Source: Pricia antarctica
GTDB lineage: Bacteria; Bacteroidota; Bacteroidia; Flavobacteriales; Flavobacteriaceae
NCBI RefSeq assembly: GCF_900101815.1
Contig: NZ_FNAO01000004.1
Coordinates: forward strand, 124,001 to 188,000
Direction of reading: 5' to 3'
DNA length: 64,000 bases
A program made the translations under genes and the position numbers. Every line of letters begins with the position of its first letter. Positions within the stretch are counted from its first letter, which is position 1. The notes under the pieces were generated by a model. The model saw only the letters and a list, made by a program, of their open reading frames with translations, searched no databases and was not told where the DNA came from. Shown in pieces: positions 28,505 to 38,710 of this stretch.

Positions 28505-28659
28505 GTATACGTTTGTTTTGCAGGGTTAAATGTAAGGAAATTGTTTTAGGTTGCGGCGCTCACGAATTTGTAGTCCGTTTTAAAAATAGTGGACACACCG
28601 CATTCAATATTAATCCAGCTCCGAACATTTGTCGTTACTTTTAGATAAAACTTTTAGCT

Positions 28660-29115
28660 ATGAAGAATTGTATAAAATTTACGCTATTCCTTTTATTTTT
28701 TAATCTTTCGGCTCAAGATTCTGAAAAGGCTGCTGTTCAAAAAACCATAGAGACCTTTTTCGAAGGCTTTCATCAACAAGATACCACGTTGATAAAACGA
28801 ATGGTCACTAAAGACATTATAATGCAACGAATAACTATAGATTCCTTAGAAAACGCATCAGTTCGGAATCAGGATTTCCACGAATTTTTAAAAGCAATTG
28901 TCAGTATTCCAAAGACTACTCAATTTCAAGAAATAATCAAGTCATATTCCATACAGATTGACGGTCCCATGGCTAACGTTTGGACGCCCTATGAATTTAA
29001 CCGCAATGGCAAATTCAGCCATTGCGGGGTCAACTCCTTTCAACTGTTCAAGGAAAATAGGGATTGTAAAATCATTTATATCATTGATACGGGACGCACA
29101 AACAGGTGCAAATAA
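28660..29115 (+). CDS. Secreted NTF2-like hypothetical protein
   Basis: A 151-residue protein with an N-terminal signal peptide (FTLFLLFFNLSAQ, cleavage near residue 18). The fold resembles SnoaL/NTF2-like domains: a helical start AAVQKTIETFFEGFHQQD, then a cone of strands ending SHCGVNSFQLFKENRDCKIIYI. Similar secreted domains are encoded at 37361-37792 and 47602-48033. The ligand or substrate is unknown. It stands alone between panB and the Gfo/Idh/MocA gene. Confidence 0.7.
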   Translation: MKNCIKFTLFLLFFNLSAQDSEKAAVQKTIETFFEGFHQQDTTLIKRMVTKDIIMQRITIDSLENASVRNQDFHEFLKAIVSIPKTTQFQEIIKSYSIQIDGPMANVWTPYEFNRNGKFSHCGVNSFQLFKENRDCKIIYIIDTGRTNRCK

Positions 29116-29170
29116 ACAAAAAACTACCTGTTTTATTCACATTGATTTAATAGCGAGCACCCCACATCAT

Positions 29171-30637
29171 TTAAACCTCCCAACCTTTTCTAAATTGCTG
29201 GCCGACGAACTCGTTCGCTTCCTCAAGATTGGTGATGCGCATGTTCTCGCCGTCCCATAGCAATTTTTTTCTTCCGAAAAATTCCATATCGCCTTTCGCA
29301 TTTTCCCTGCGCAACAAATAACTTCTGATGGCCAGGTTGCCCATCAGTACGGTCTCGGTCATAGGGCCTGCATAATCGAAGGACGAGGTTAGGCCTTTGT
29401 GAAGTTCGCTGTCGAAACCGGCTTTGCAGGCATTGACCCATTTGCGCTGGTGGCCGTATTCAGGCTCCAAGTTAGGTTCCGTTTGCGGACCGAATTCCGT
29501 CGTACCGTCGTTGAGGTAAAGTTTGGGCATCAGGGGCGAACTGTCGTTGATATTCGTCGTTATAATTCCTTTTTCACCAATGATCATAACGCCGTTTTGG
29601 CTATCCTTTCCTCCGATATCGCTGTCCGCGGGAATGATATCAGGGTGGGAGGGACGTATGCCGCCATCGCTCCACGTCATCTCGATCGGGGCTTTCGTCT
29701 TTTCTGTCGCGTCAAAATTCAAGGTAATAAAAGAGGATGCGGGACAACCTTCGGGATGGTAATCGGGCGTCCACATTTCAGAGAAGACCGAGCCCACACT
29801 ACATTCGGCACCGGTTGGATATTTTAGCTTTAGGGTTCTAAAAGGAATATCGATCAAATGGCAGCCGACATCGCCAAGAGCACCGGTACCATAGTCCCAC
29901 CAGCCCCTCCAGCTGAAGGGCGCCAAATTGGGGATGTACGGTTTTTTTTCCGCCGGCCCCAACCATAGGTTCCAATCCAGCGAATCGGGTTTAAGGCTGG
30001 GATCGGGGGCGGGCATGGCACCTCCTTGAGGCCAAACGGGTCGGTTTGTCCATATCTGTACCTTCGATACAGCACCTATCTTGCCGTCATCGATCCATTT
30101 TTGCACCATGTTCAAAAGTGCATTCGAACCGCCTTGGTTGCCCATTTGACTGACAATTTTATTGTCCCGTGCCATTTGGGTAAGGGTACGTGCCTCGCGG
30201 ATATTATGGGTCATCGGTTTTTGAACGTAAACATGTTTTCCGCGTTGCATGGCGTAGGAGGCTGCCGGAGCGTGCACGTGGTCGGGCGTGGAAATGGTAA
30301 CGGCATCGATATCTTTTTCCTTGTCTAGCATTTCCCGATAATCCGCATACTTCTTGGCTTTTGGAAAGCGTTCGACGGATGCTTTGGCCGAACCTCCAAA
30401 ATCTACGTCGCAAAGGGCAACTACTTTTTCACGGCCGTCGACGGAAGCGTTTCTGATATCACTGGCCCCTTTTCCACCTGCACCGATGGCGGCAAGGTTT
30501 AGCCGATCGCTCGGAGCCAGATAACCGGCGCCCCCGAGTACATGTCGGGGTACGATGAAAATAGAGGAGGCCAAAGCTCCTTTTTTAATAAATGACCTGC
30601 GGGTGCTTTTTGACAGTGCTATTTTTTTATCTTTCAT
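29171..30637 (-). CDS. Tat-exported Gfo/Idh/MocA-family oxidoreductase
   Basis: A 488-residue protein. The twin-arginine signal STRRSFIKKGALASS (R13-R14) directs it, folded with its NAD(P), to the periplasm. A Rossmann domain (about 45-170, NLAAIGAGGKGASDIRNA) is followed by the GFO_IDH_MocA C-terminal domain. The conserved EKP-type motif reads VQKPMTHN. Such exported members act on sugars or sugar derivatives, and some oxidise C3 of glycosides with tightly bound cofactor. It is divergent from a DUF1080 gene, which fits a 3-keto-glycoside role. That role is an inference. Confidence 0.88.
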   Translation of the reverse strand: MKDKKIALSKSTRRSFIKKGALASSIFIVPRHVLGGAGYLAPSDRLNLAAIGAGGKGASDIRNASVDGREKVVALCDVDFGGSAKASVERFPKAKKYADYREMLDKEKDIDAVTISTPDHVHAPAASYAMQRGKHVYVQKPMTHNIREARTLTQMARDNKIVSQMGNQGGSNALLNMVQKWIDDGKIGAVSKVQIWTNRPVWPQGGAMPAPDPSLKPDSLDWNLWLGPAEKKPYIPNLAPFSWRGWWDYGTGALGDVGCHLIDIPFRTLKLKYPTGAECSVGSVFSEMWTPDYHPEGCPASSFITLNFDATEKTKAPIEMTWSDGGIRPSHPDIIPADSDIGGKDSQNGVMIIGEKGIITTNINDSSPLMPKLYLNDGTTEFGPQTEPNLEPEYGHQRKWVNACKAGFDSELHKGLTSSFDYAGPMTETVLMGNLAIRSYLLRRENAKGDMEFFGRKKLLWDGENMRITNLEEANEFVGQQFRKGWEV

Positions 30638-30805
30638 GTTATAATTTGATTTGTGTAAAAAAAGAAGAATTTAAAGGTATTAAAATTAATAGGATGGCAA
30701 AAATTTTTATTTAATATCTAACAAATCCTCAAAATATTCAAAAAAAAACTTTCCTAACTATATGAATCCTTATATTTATGCCTTCAAATAAAAAAGGAAC
30801 AAATA

Positions 30806-31747
30806 ATGAACAATACACTGAAATTGTGTGCTATCATTCTAACCTTAGTTACCCTCGGGTCGTCAAATGTAAAGGCACAGGAGGCCAATCCTCTTGAGGG
30901 AAAATGGGACATGGTCATTCAGCAAGACGGTGCGGCACTCCCGTCTTGGTTGGAAATCAAACATTCGGGCTTAAGTACCTTAGTGGGCTATTTTGTCTAC
31001 GCCAACGGTAGTGCCCGGCCGATATCGGAAGTGAAGGAAAATGAAGGCGCGTTTAGTTTCAGTATTCCTCCGCAATGGGAAGATGCCGATACCGATTTGG
31101 AGTTCGAAGGTAAAATGAAGGGAGACAACTTAGAAGGTACTTTAATCTATACGGATGGAAAAACCTACAACTGGACCGCTACACCTGCGCCCAAACTTGC
31201 CTATACCGATAACCCGAAATGGGGCAAGCCCATTCAACTCTTCAATGGCCAAGATCTCAAGGGATGGAAGCCTAGTGGCGAAAAAAACCAATGGATCGTT
31301 GAGGATGGCGTTTTAAAGAGTCCGGAATCAGGTTCCAACCTTATTACCGAAGAAAAATTCGAGGATTTTAAACTGCATGTTGAATTTAAGGTCCCCCCGG
31401 GAAGCAATAGCGGCATCTATCTTCGTGGCCGTTATGAGGTGCAGATAACCGACGACCACGGGAGCGAACCCAGCAACGTTCTTTTCGGCGGCGTATACGG
31501 ATTTTTGACACCCAATGAAATGGCGGCCAACCCGGCCAGTGACTGGCAGACCTATGACATTACCTTAATAGGCCGCAGGGTGACTATTGTTGCAAATGGG
31601 AAAACAATTATTAGCGAACAGAATATTCCCGGTATTACTGGTGGCGCGCTGGATAGTAATGAAGGTGAACCTGGAGCGTTTATGATTCAGGGCGATCATG
31701 GGCCTATTTCTTTTCGGAAGTTTGTGGTTACGCCAAGGGCGAAGTAA
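30806..31747 (+). CDS. Secreted DUF1080 (3-keto-disaccharide hydrolase-like) protein
   Basis: A 313-residue exported protein (signal ending near KAQE, residue 25). The first 125 residues form a lipocalin-like beta domain. The remainder is a DUF1080 domain with the jelly-roll signatures LFNGQDLKGWKP, VEDGVLKSPES, PPGSNSGIYLRGRYEVQI and DWQTYDITLIGRRV. Members of this family cleave 3-keto-glycosides. Its divergent neighbour is a Tat-exported Gfo/Idh/MocA oxidoreductase, a natural partner. The gene ends 3 bases from the convergent serine dehydratase gene. Confidence 0.9.
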   Translation: MNNTLKLCAIILTLVTLGSSNVKAQEANPLEGKWDMVIQQDGAALPSWLEIKHSGLSTLVGYFVYANGSARPISEVKENEGAFSFSIPPQWEDADTDLEFEGKMKGDNLEGTLIYTDGKTYNWTATPAPKLAYTDNPKWGKPIQLFNGQDLKGWKPSGEKNQWIVEDGVLKSPESGSNLITEEKFEDFKLHVEFKVPPGSNSGIYLRGRYEVQITDDHGSEPSNVLFGGVYGFLTPNEMAANPASDWQTYDITLIGRRVTIVANGKTIISEQNIPGITGGALDSNEGEPGAFMIQGDHGPISFRKFVVTPRAK

Positions 31748-31750
31748 GAG

Positions 31751-33178
31751 CTAACAATCACTCATATTGATTCCCACGGCCAGCCCGCCTTCCGAGGTCT
31801 CTTTGTACTTCGAGCTCATATCCTTTGCTGTGGCCCACATGGTTTCTACTACTTTATCCAAAGAGACCTTAGCATCTTTGGGATCGGATCCGAGTGCCAG
31901 TTCGGCAGCATTAATGGCTTTAATGGCGCCCATAGAATTTCGTTCGATACAAGGTATTTGCACTAGTCCGCCAATGGGGTCGCAGGTCAGACCCAAATGA
32001 TGTTCCATCGCGATTTCTGCGGCCATGAGCACCTGTTCCGGCGAGCCGCCCAGAAGTTCCGTTAAAGCACCGGCGGCCATGGCAGAGGAAACACCGATTT
32101 CCGCTTGGCAACCGCCCATGGCCGCAGAGATAGTCGCCCCTTTTTTAAAAATACTTCCGATTTCACCGGCGACCAACAAGAATTGTTTGATGTGCTTGAA
32201 GTCCGCCTTATGGTTTTCTATGACCAGATAGTACATGAGAACGGCAGGAATTACGCCGGCGCTACCGTTGGTCGGTGCTGTTACTATACGGCCTAAAGAA
32301 GCATTTACCTCGTTTACAGCTAATGCGAAACAACTTACCCATTTTAAGATTTGGCGGAATTTCACCTCCGTACTTCGAATGATCGTTAACCATTCCTCAG
32401 GTGTTGCATATGTGTTGGCTTCCGAAAGCATGCCTTTATTAAGCTGGTAGGCTCGCCGTTGGACGTTGAGGCCACCTGGAAGTTTACCCTCCGTATGGCA
32501 TCCGAGGTACATACACTCCAGCATAGTATTCCAAACCTTTTGAATGTTGGCATCGATTTCGGAATCGCTTCGTAGCGAGCGTTCGTTTTCCAGTACCAGT
32601 TCGGAAATGGAAATCGTGTTACTGGCGCAATACGCCAGCAGTTCCTTTCCGTTTTGGACGGGAAAGGGAAACGTATCGAAAGTCGCTTGTTTGCGTTTGG
32701 CGTTTTTACGCTCCTTAACCACTACAAAGCCGCCGCCGATGGAGTAGTAGGTGTTCGATTTCTTTTTCCCCGATTTTAATGTCGCTTCGAATTGGAGGCC
32801 GTTGGCATGATATTCCAAAAATTTCCGGTGGAAAAGGATATCCTCTTTGGGGTCGAAAGCTATTTTTCGGTCATTTCCAAAATTTAAGAGATGATCATCC
32901 TGTATATCCTTAACCCTACTATGGATGTTTTCAATAGGAATCTCCACCGGATCGGCACCCGACAAGCCGAGCATGATCGCATAATCCGTCGCATGTCCCT
33001 TTCCCGTCAAAGATAATGAGCCATAGATATGTACCTGAATTTTTTCGACTTCGGTAAAAAGTTCCGCCGACTTCAGCTCTGAAATCCACCGTTCGGCAGC
33101 CCGCCACGGTCCCAAAGTATGTGAGCTAGAAGGCCCGATACCGATTTTGAGCATATCGAAGATACTGATGCATTCCAT
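31751..33178 (-). CDS. sdaA: L-serine ammonia-lyase, iron-sulfur type
   Basis: A 475-residue single-chain L-serine dehydratase. The N-terminal beta domain ([16 protein letters not shown]) is followed by the alpha domain, which binds a 4Fe-4S cluster. Cysteines are seen in [20 protein letters not shown] and IPCIERNS. It converts serine to pyruvate plus ammonia in the cytoplasm. Length agrees with the E. coli SdaA/SdaB type. It stands alone and upstream of dnaK in the opposite direction. Confidence 0.95.
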   Translation of the reverse strand: MECISIFDMLKIGIGPSSSHTLGPWRAAERWISELKSAELFTEVEKIQVHIYGSLSLTGKGHATDYAIMLGLSGADPVEIPIENIHSRVKDIQDDHLLNFGNDRKIAFDPKEDILFHRKFLEYHANGLQFEATLKSGKKKSNTYYSIGGGFVVVKERKNAKRKQATFDTFPFPVQNGKELLAYCASNTISISELVLENERSLRSDSEIDANIQKVWNTMLECMYLGCHTEGKLPGGLNVQRRAYQLNKGMLSEANTYATPEEWLTIIRSTEVKFRQILKWVSCFALAVNEVNASLGRIVTAPTNGSAGVIPAVLMYYLVIENHKADFKHIKQFLLVAGEIGSIFKKGATISAAMGGCQAEIGVSSAMAAGALTELLGGSPEQVLMAAEIAMEHHLGLTCDPIGGLVQIPCIERNSMGAIKAINAAELALGSDPKDAKVSLDKVVETMWATAKDMSSKYKETSEGGLAVGINMSDC

Positions 33179-33346
33179 TATTTATTATCGACTTTAGTAT
33201 ACGTAAAGATAGGAATATTAAAGAATGGAAAAATTCCCGATTATAAACCCCAAACCCCAATTATCTTTTAGGGAGTATAAGTTCCCGTAGCCCTTATTGT
33301 GAAATTTGGAATTTGACTTTGGAATTTAGGCCCCCCGCCCTCGAAA

Positions 33347-33387
33347 TGACAACCTGTCAGTTTTATTCCCTTGGCATATTGTTTGAC
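33347..33387 (+). promoter_or_regulatory. Palindrome and TTGGCA-containing element upstream of dnaK
   Basis: TGACA-ACC-TGTCA (33347-33359) is an inverted repeat. Twelve bases later comes TTGGCATATTGTTTGA (33371-33386), which loosely resembles a -24/-12 (sigma-54) promoter, though the -12 GC is missing. The element lies about 50-90 bases before the dnaK start. It may mediate stress control of dnaK, but this is a proposal from pattern only. Confidence 0.35.
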
Positions 33388-33435
33388 AATTAGTAAACGA
33401 AATCAGAAAACAGACACTAATTTAATATATACAGC

Positions 33436-35352
33436 ATGAGCAAGATTATAGGAATAGATTTGGGTACGACCAACTCCTGCGTTTCCGTAATGGAAGGTAA
33501 CGAGCCAGTGGTAATCCCGAATGCAGAAGGAAAGCGGACAACCCCGTCCGTAATTGCCTTTGTTGAAGGCGGTGAAATTAAGGTTGGCGATCCCGCCAAA
33601 CGACAGGCGGTAACGAATCCCGAAAAAACGATTTATTCCATTAAGCGTTTTATGGGGAACAAATATTCCGAGTCTAAAAAAGAAGCGGAACGTGTACCTT
33701 ATAAAGTGGTAAAGGGCGATAACGACACCCCACGGGTCGATATAGACGGGCGAATGTATACGCCTCAGGAACTTTCCGCCATGATTCTTCAGAAAATGAA
33801 GAAAACGGCCGAGGATTATTTGGGACAGGATGTGACCCGAGCGGTCATTACCGTCCCCGCCTATTTTAACGATTCACAACGTCAGGCCACGAAAGAGGCC
33901 GGTGAAATCGCAGGATTGACTGTAGAGCGAATCATCAACGAACCGACCGCCGCATCATTGGCATACGGACTCGATAAAAAGGATGTGGACCAGAAAGTAG
34001 TCGTTTTCGATTTCGGTGGGGGTACACATGATGTTTCCATTCTCGAATTGGGTGACGGTGTTTTTGAAGTACTCGCTACAGAAGGTGATACTCACTTAGG
34101 AGGTGATGATGTCGATCAAAAAGTAATCGATTGGTTGGCCGAGGAATTTAAAAAAGACGAGGATATAGACTTACGTAAAGATGCCATGGCATTGCAGCGT
34201 TTGCGGGAAGCGGCGGAAAAAGCGAAGATAGAATTATCTTCATCCGCACAGACCGAAATCAATTTGCCTTACGTAACGGCGACTTCTTCAGGACCAAAGC
34301 ACTTGGTTCGCACATTGACCCGCTCAAAATTTGAGCAGTTAATCGAAGATTTGGTAAAACGCACCATAGATCCATGCCAAAATGCATTGAAAGCAGCGGG
34401 ACTCTCTAAAAGCGATATCGATCAGGTTATTTTGGTCGGTGGTTCCACGCGGATACCCGCCGTACAGGAAGCTGTTGAAAAGTTCTTCGGGAAAAAACCA
34501 TCGAAAGGAGTGAATCCCGATGAAGTAGTGGCCGTTGGTGCCGCGATTCAAGGTGGCGTTTTGACCGGTGACGTGAAAGATGTATTGCTGTTGGATGTTA
34601 CACCCTTATCCTTAGGCATTGAAACCATGGGAAGTGTAATGACAAAATTGATTGAGGCCAATACGACGATTCCAACAAAAAAATCCCAAGTATTCTCCAC
34701 CGCCGCCGATAATCAGCCTTCAGTAGAAATCCATGTGCTACAGGGAGAACGACCCATGGCAGCGGACAACAAAACGATAGGACGCTTCCATTTAGACGGA
34801 ATTCCGCCCGCACAACGGGGTACGCCACAAATTGAGGTGACTTTTGATATCGATGCCAACGGCATTATCAAGGTTTCCGCGACCGATAAGGCGACCAACA
34901 AGTCCCAGGACATTCGTATCGAAGCGTCATCCGGATTGACCGAGGAGGAAATCAAAAAGATGAGGGCTGAAGCCGAAGCGAATGCCGAAACGGACAAACA
35001 AGCAAAGGAAACTGCTGATAAGCTTAACGAGGCCGATAGCATGATCTTCCAAACCGAGAAGCAATTGAAGGAATTTGGCGAAAAACTCTCCGATGACAAG
35101 AAAAAGCCGATCGAGGAAGCGTTGGAGGAACTGAAAAAGGCACACGCCAGCAAAGACTTGGCACAGATTACGCCTGCTTTGGATAAAATCAACGAAGCCT
35201 GGAAAGTAGCTTCCGAAGAAATGTACAAAGCTCAGGCCGATGCCCAACAAGGTGGCGAACCTTCCGCTAATGGAGAGGATTCCGCCGATGCTGGCGCAGA
35301 CGCTAAAGAAGGCGATAACGTAGAGGACGTCGACTTCGAAGAAGTGAAATAA
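33436..35352 (+). CDS. dnaK: Chaperone DnaK (Hsp70)
   Basis: A 638-residue ATP-dependent cytoplasmic chaperone. The ATPase domain (1-380) has [36 protein letters not shown] and [14 protein letters not shown]. The substrate-binding domain follows ([16 protein letters not shown]), then a helical lid and an acidic C-terminal tail ending [10 protein letters not shown]. All expected motifs are present. dnaJ and grpE are not adjacent. A strong terminator lies downstream and an unusual palindrome upstream. Confidence 0.98.
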   Translation: MSKIIGIDLGTTNSCVSVMEGNEPVVIPNAEGKRTTPSVIAFVEGGEIKVGDPAKRQAVTNPEKTIYSIKRFMGNKYSESKKEAERVPYKVVKGDNDTPRVDIDGRMYTPQELSAMILQKMKKTAEDYLGQDVTRAVITVPAYFNDSQRQATKEAGEIAGLTVERIINEPTAASLAYGLDKKDVDQKVVVFDFGGGTHDVSILELGDGVFEVLATEGDTHLGGDDVDQKVIDWLAEEFKKDEDIDLRKDAMALQRLREAAEKAKIELSSSAQTEINLPYVTATSSGPKHLVRTLTRSKFEQLIEDLVKRTIDPCQNALKAAGLSKSDIDQVILVGGSTRIPAVQEAVEKFFGKKPSKGVNPDEVVAVGAAIQGGVLTGDVKDVLLLDVTPLSLGIETMGSVMTKLIEANTTIPTKKSQVFSTAADNQPSVEIHVLQGERPMAADNKTIGRFHLDGIPPAQRGTPQIEVTFDIDANGIIKVSATDKATNKSQDIRIEASSGLTEEEIKKMRAEAEANAETDKQAKETADKLNEADSMIFQTEKQLKEFGEKLSDDKKKPIEEALEELKKAHASKDLAQITPALDKINEAWKVASEEMYKAQADAQQGGEPSANGEDSADAGADAKEGDNVEDVDFEEVK

Positions 35353-35410
35353 AGCACGTTTGCTAAACTAAAAAGGTAGAGAAAGCTTTTTAGGTCGTAT
35401 ATATCAATTG

Positions 35411-35446
35411 AGCCCGTCAGGTTTTTAAAACCCGACGGGCTTTTTC
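35411..35446 (+). terminator. Intrinsic terminator of dnaK
   Basis: AGCCCGTCAGG / CCCGACGGGCT-type inverted repeat with a short A/T loop, followed by five T. It lies about 60 bases after the dnaK stop. Confidence 0.88.
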
Positions 35447-35628
35447 AATGGTAGGAATAGTCGCAATGGGGCAGTTAGTAAATATCGGATTTATCCCACA
35501 TTCCTTAGCGAAAAAGCTTATCCTTTTAGCTACCTATATTTTGTTTAATGTTTTTAACAAAACTTTGAACATAATTAATTTTGAAAACCGATAATCTGTC
35601 ATACATTTACCCTGAACAATTAAAAATT

Positions 35629-36198
35629 ATGAAAATGAAAAGTTTATTTGTAAGTACCATGGCAATCGTTTTAACTGCTGGATCAGCTTTTGCAACGGCC
35701 ACAACGAGCACAGATCCGACTCCGAAACTGGTAAAGGTAAGAGTAGAGAAAAGCCCTAACATTGTAGGTGTAGCGGCAGGAAATGAAAATTTCAGTACCT
35801 TGGTAGCAGCGGTTAAAGCAGCGGACTTGGTAGCCACATTAAGTTCTGACGGTCCTTTTACCGTTTTTGCCCCAACCAACGCCGCTTTTGCAGCATTGCC
35901 CGACGGCACTGTTGAAAGCTTACTGAAGCCTGAAAACAAGATGACGTTAACTTCTATTCTTACGTATCATGTAGTATCCGGTAAAGTTATGGCGGCAGAT
36001 GTGGTCAAAGCTATTAAGGATAATGGAGGAAAATATATGGTGGAAACCGTGCAAGGAAATAAATTGACCTTGTCTCTAGACGGAGACAGTGTAGTTCTTA
36101 CCGATGCCAAAGGAGGTACGGCCACGGTTGCCCAAGCTGACGTAGCAGCATCTAACGGAGTCATTCATGCTATTGACGCGGTAGTAATGCCCGAATAA
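35629..36198 (+). CDS. Secreted FAS1 (fasciclin) domain protein
   Basis: A 189-residue protein with a Sec signal (cleavage near FAT-AT, residue 22). It carries one FAS1 domain with the H1 box DGPFTVFAPTNAAFAALPDG and the H2 box NGVIHAIDAVVMP. I start at the ATG at 35629. A longer frame from a TTG at 35581 would add 16 residues in front of a perfect signal peptide. A -7-like TAATTTTG lies at 35576-35583. It is a paralogue of the protein at 18459-19025. Confidence 0.92.
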   Translation: MKMKSLFVSTMAIVLTAGSAFATATTSTDPTPKLVKVRVEKSPNIVGVAAGNENFSTLVAAVKAADLVATLSSDGPFTVFAPTNAAFAALPDGTVESLLKPENKMTLTSILTYHVVSGKVMAADVVKAIKDNGGKYMVETVQGNKLTLSLDGDSVVLTDAKGGTATVAQADVAASNGVIHAIDAVVMPE

Positions 36199-36220
36199 TT
36201 TCTTTTTACCTTATTATTTT

Positions 36221-36250
36221 AAGCATCCCATTTCGGGATGCTTTTTTTTA
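36221..36250 (+). terminator. Intrinsic terminator after the FAS1 gene
   Basis: AAGCATCCC / GGGATGCTT stem with a 5-base loop, followed by seven or more T. Confidence 0.9.
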
Positions 36251-36341
36251 TCCGTAGAACTCTCAATGGCTACAGTAACTACTCCCTAATTTTGATACAG
36301 CTTTTGTTTCCAGTTGCATGAATAAGTCCTAATTTTGTGCC

Positions 36342-37277
36342 ATGTTAAAACAATATACCATCCTATTTTTTTACTTATCCATAGGATTACCTTCCCTTGC
36401 AACATCCCAAGAAATTAAAACTTTCAAAATCTCCGATTTCAACCTGAACGGAAACGTAAAATCTTGTCTTGTAATAACGGATTATGGGAAGGAAGAATAC
36501 TATTTTGATACCTCCGGGAGATTGACCAAATCGATTACCCGATTTAACGATTTCGATTACGAAACCACCTATTATAAGTATCAAAACAATGAACTTGTAG
36601 AAAAAAGAGTGGAAAATTATCGGGATAATACATTTGACAAGTCCATATCTCTAGCGAATTTCTATGAAATAGATACCAGTGCAAATCGAAAGGTCACAGA
36701 GAAAATAGTTTCGTATACCAATAAAAAATTGCTGGAACAGAACGTATATCGGTATAATGCGAAAGGTCAGCTGATGAAAATGACCCGCACGGATACCGAC
36801 GGTACGGATGAAAATATAATTAGCCATGATACCATTGACGGAAAAAATACAACGATAAAGACCCTTAACGGTAAACCACTGGAAACTGTTCAGACTTGGA
36901 ACGAAGAATTGGAGGATGGTTCGTTACTGACGGTAAAAACAATTGAGAAATATTTTGATGGGGCTTTGAATACAAAATCACAAGAAGTGTACAATGCCGA
37001 TAAAAAACTGATTTCAAAGGACGATTCTCTTTTCGATACTACGAACGAAAAATGGATTTCCGAAGAAAATACAAGGTATGTCTACGGCGAAAACGGATTT
37101 TTGGCCAAAATAGAGATTAATAGAGGTAATTTGATGATTATCAAAGACTATATTTATCAATTCGACGGTACGGAAAACCACAATTGGGTAAAAGAGATCA
37201 TTACGCCCGATAATACCTATAAAACGAGAAAGATAACCTATTACGAAGCTCCGAAGCTGCCCAACGAGGATCGGTAA
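36342..37277 (+). CDS. Hypothetical secreted protein with YD/RHS-like strands
   Basis: A 311-residue protein with an N-terminal signal peptide (LFFYLSIGLPSLATSQE). The rest consists of repeated beta units of the form YYxFDxxGRLTKSITR and YRYNAKGQLMKMTR. These resemble the YD/RHS-type or MORN-like repeats seen in many Bacteroidota secreted proteins of unknown role. No catalytic domain is recognised. It is convergent with an NTF2-like gene. Confidence 0.65.
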   Translation: MLKQYTILFFYLSIGLPSLATSQEIKTFKISDFNLNGNVKSCLVITDYGKEEYYFDTSGRLTKSITRFNDFDYETTYYKYQNNELVEKRVENYRDNTFDKSISLANFYEIDTSANRKVTEKIVSYTNKKLLEQNVYRYNAKGQLMKMTRTDTDGTDENIISHDTIDGKNTTIKTLNGKPLETVQTWNEELEDGSLLTVKTIEKYFDGALNTKSQEVYNADKKLISKDDSLFDTTNEKWISEENTRYVYGENGFLAKIEINRGNLMIIKDYIYQFDGTENHNWVKEIITPDNTYKTRKITYYEAPKLPNEDR

Positions 37278-37360
37278 TTTCTTGCTCAGCGTTAGTGCTT
37301 GTCTGAGAACAGTGTCAAACGTCTTGTCCGCCACCGAGATTCTAACGCTAAAATTAAGAA

Positions 37361-37792
37361 TCAGCACGAAGAATCTGCCACAATTTTCCATTTCCCTTCA
37401 ATTCTCTTAAAAATTATCATAAACGTTCCATTTCGGTCCCCGGCCTCGAGAGTTAAAAAATATTGGCCCATTACATAGTAGGCATCCTCGGTGATTTTGG
37501 TGATGGCGTGAATTTTAAAATTTAAGGTCCCGGTATCTTTTTTGGTCGGATAACCTTTTTTGTAGTTGTCCAAAGTGGTTTGCCATCCTTGTGTTACCAG
37601 TCCGCCGCTGAAATAGGTAAGGGAATCTGATTGCCAATAGCCCTCCATAAATCCTTCTAAATCATTGTTCGACCAGGCTTCCTCTTGTTCGGCCATTATA
37701 GCTTTTATGGCATTTTCGTCTTCATTCTGTGCGGATGTAACTTTCACGGTGATAAGACATAGAAATATAATAAAGGGAGTAAAGCTTTTCAT
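37361..37792 (-). CDS. Secreted NTF2-like (DUF4440/SnoaL) protein
   Basis: A 143-residue protein with a Sec signal peptide (IIFLCLITVKVTSAQ, cleavage near residue 21). The DUF4440 fold is clear: IKAIMAEQEEAWSNNDLEGFMEGYWQ opens the domain and TFMIIFKRIEGKWKIVADSS closes it. Related exported proteins may act as isomerases or binding modules. No partner is adjacent. Confidence 0.8.
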   Translation of the reverse strand: MKSFTPFIIFLCLITVKVTSAQNEDENAIKAIMAEQEEAWSNNDLEGFMEGYWQSDSLTYFSGGLVTQGWQTTLDNYKKGYPTKKDTGTLNFKIHAITKITEDAYYVMGQYFLTLEAGDRNGTFMIIFKRIEGKWKIVADSSC

Positions 37793-37995
37793 AATAGTGT
37801 ACTATTTTGGGGTTTTGATGAAGGTAAATAAGTCTGAATATATCTTTCCTATGCTGTGGCTTTATTCAAAATTTTATGATGAACAATGCAATACGTCTTT
37901 TGCTACTACTTGGTTTCTGTACTGCCTGGTTTCCTGTACACCAAGAAATTCTAGAGGGAGTGCTATTAAGAATATTCGGTTTTCATTTGGTCGTA

Positions 37996-38026
37996 AAAAC
38001 TGTTTAAAAATCCACAAAACAGTTTT
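37996..38026 (-). terminator. Probable terminator of the ECF sigma factor gene
   Basis: AAAACTGTTT / AAACAGTTTT, a 10-base stem with an 11-base loop. On the minus strand it is followed by a short T-rich stretch. It starts about 15 bases after the sigma factor stop codon. Confidence 0.45.
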
Positions 38027-38040
38027 ATCAAAGTTGGACG

Positions 38041-38601
38041 TTACGGGGTGAATTGATTTATATGACCGTGCGCTTTTTGTCGGAGAATAGCGAAAGACTT
38101 GGAAATATGATATTCGATCGTCTTTTTAGATACGTTAAGCCGTTCGGCGATTTCATGATTGGTACAACCTTCTTCTTTACTCATCAAAAAGATTTTTTTA
38201 CACTTCGGGGGAAGGTTATGGATTTCACGCTGAACGAAAAAGAGTAGCCTTTCTAAAAAAGCATCATCCCCTGTCGTAATTTGCTTCATTTCTTCAATGT
38301 ATTTTTTTTCCAGGGCAGAGACGGCCTTCCGTTTGCGGTATTGATCGACAAATTCATTGTGTACAGATCGATACAGAAAGCTTTTAATGGTAAAGTCCGT
38401 TTTTAGCGTATTACGCCGCTCCCAAGTATGAACAAATACATTTTGCACAATGTCCTCTGCTCGATCTTTGTCTTTTACCAAGCTGTTGGCATAAACACAC
38501 AGCCGATGGTAAAAGGTATCGACCAGATAGGCATATGCTTTTTCGTTCCCGTTTTTTAGTTGTTTTATAAGGCAGGAGTTGTCATGAAAATCGATTTCCA
38601 T
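38041..38601 (-). CDS. ECF RNA polymerase sigma factor (FecI-like)
   Basis: A 186-residue sigma-70 family factor. Region 2 (about 10-75, NGNEKAYAYLVDTFYHRLC and DIVQNVFVHTWERR) and region 4 (about 120-180, CTNHEIAERLNVSKKTIEYH) are both intact. I start at the ATG at 38601 (MEIDFHDN). An upstream in-frame start would add a hydrophobic leader that does not fit. It is divergent from the fecR gene, which precedes susC. The ordinary layout is a sigma factor released by FecR when the STN-bearing SusC binds its ligand. Confidence 0.92.
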   Translation of the reverse strand: MEIDFHDNSCLIKQLKNGNEKAYAYLVDTFYHRLCVYANSLVKDKDRAEDIVQNVFVHTWERRNTLKTDFTIKSFLYRSVHNEFVDQYRKRKAVSALEKKYIEEMKQITTGDDAFLERLLFFVQREIHNLPPKCKKIFLMSKEEGCTNHEIAERLNVSKKTIEYHISKSFAILRQKAHGHINQFTP

Positions 38602-38710
38602 AGATGCGAAATTGCTAATGATTTGAGTTATGAAAATTAAATTTACTAAAAAAATCATAAAAAAATTTAGGGTTGTTCAGATTTGCTCCGTAGTACCGAT
38701 AGGTATCATT

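Noticed and set aside
33371-33387. Sigma-54 promoter before dnaK
   Set aside because: The -12 GC dinucleotide is missing, so I keep it only as a loosely similar element.
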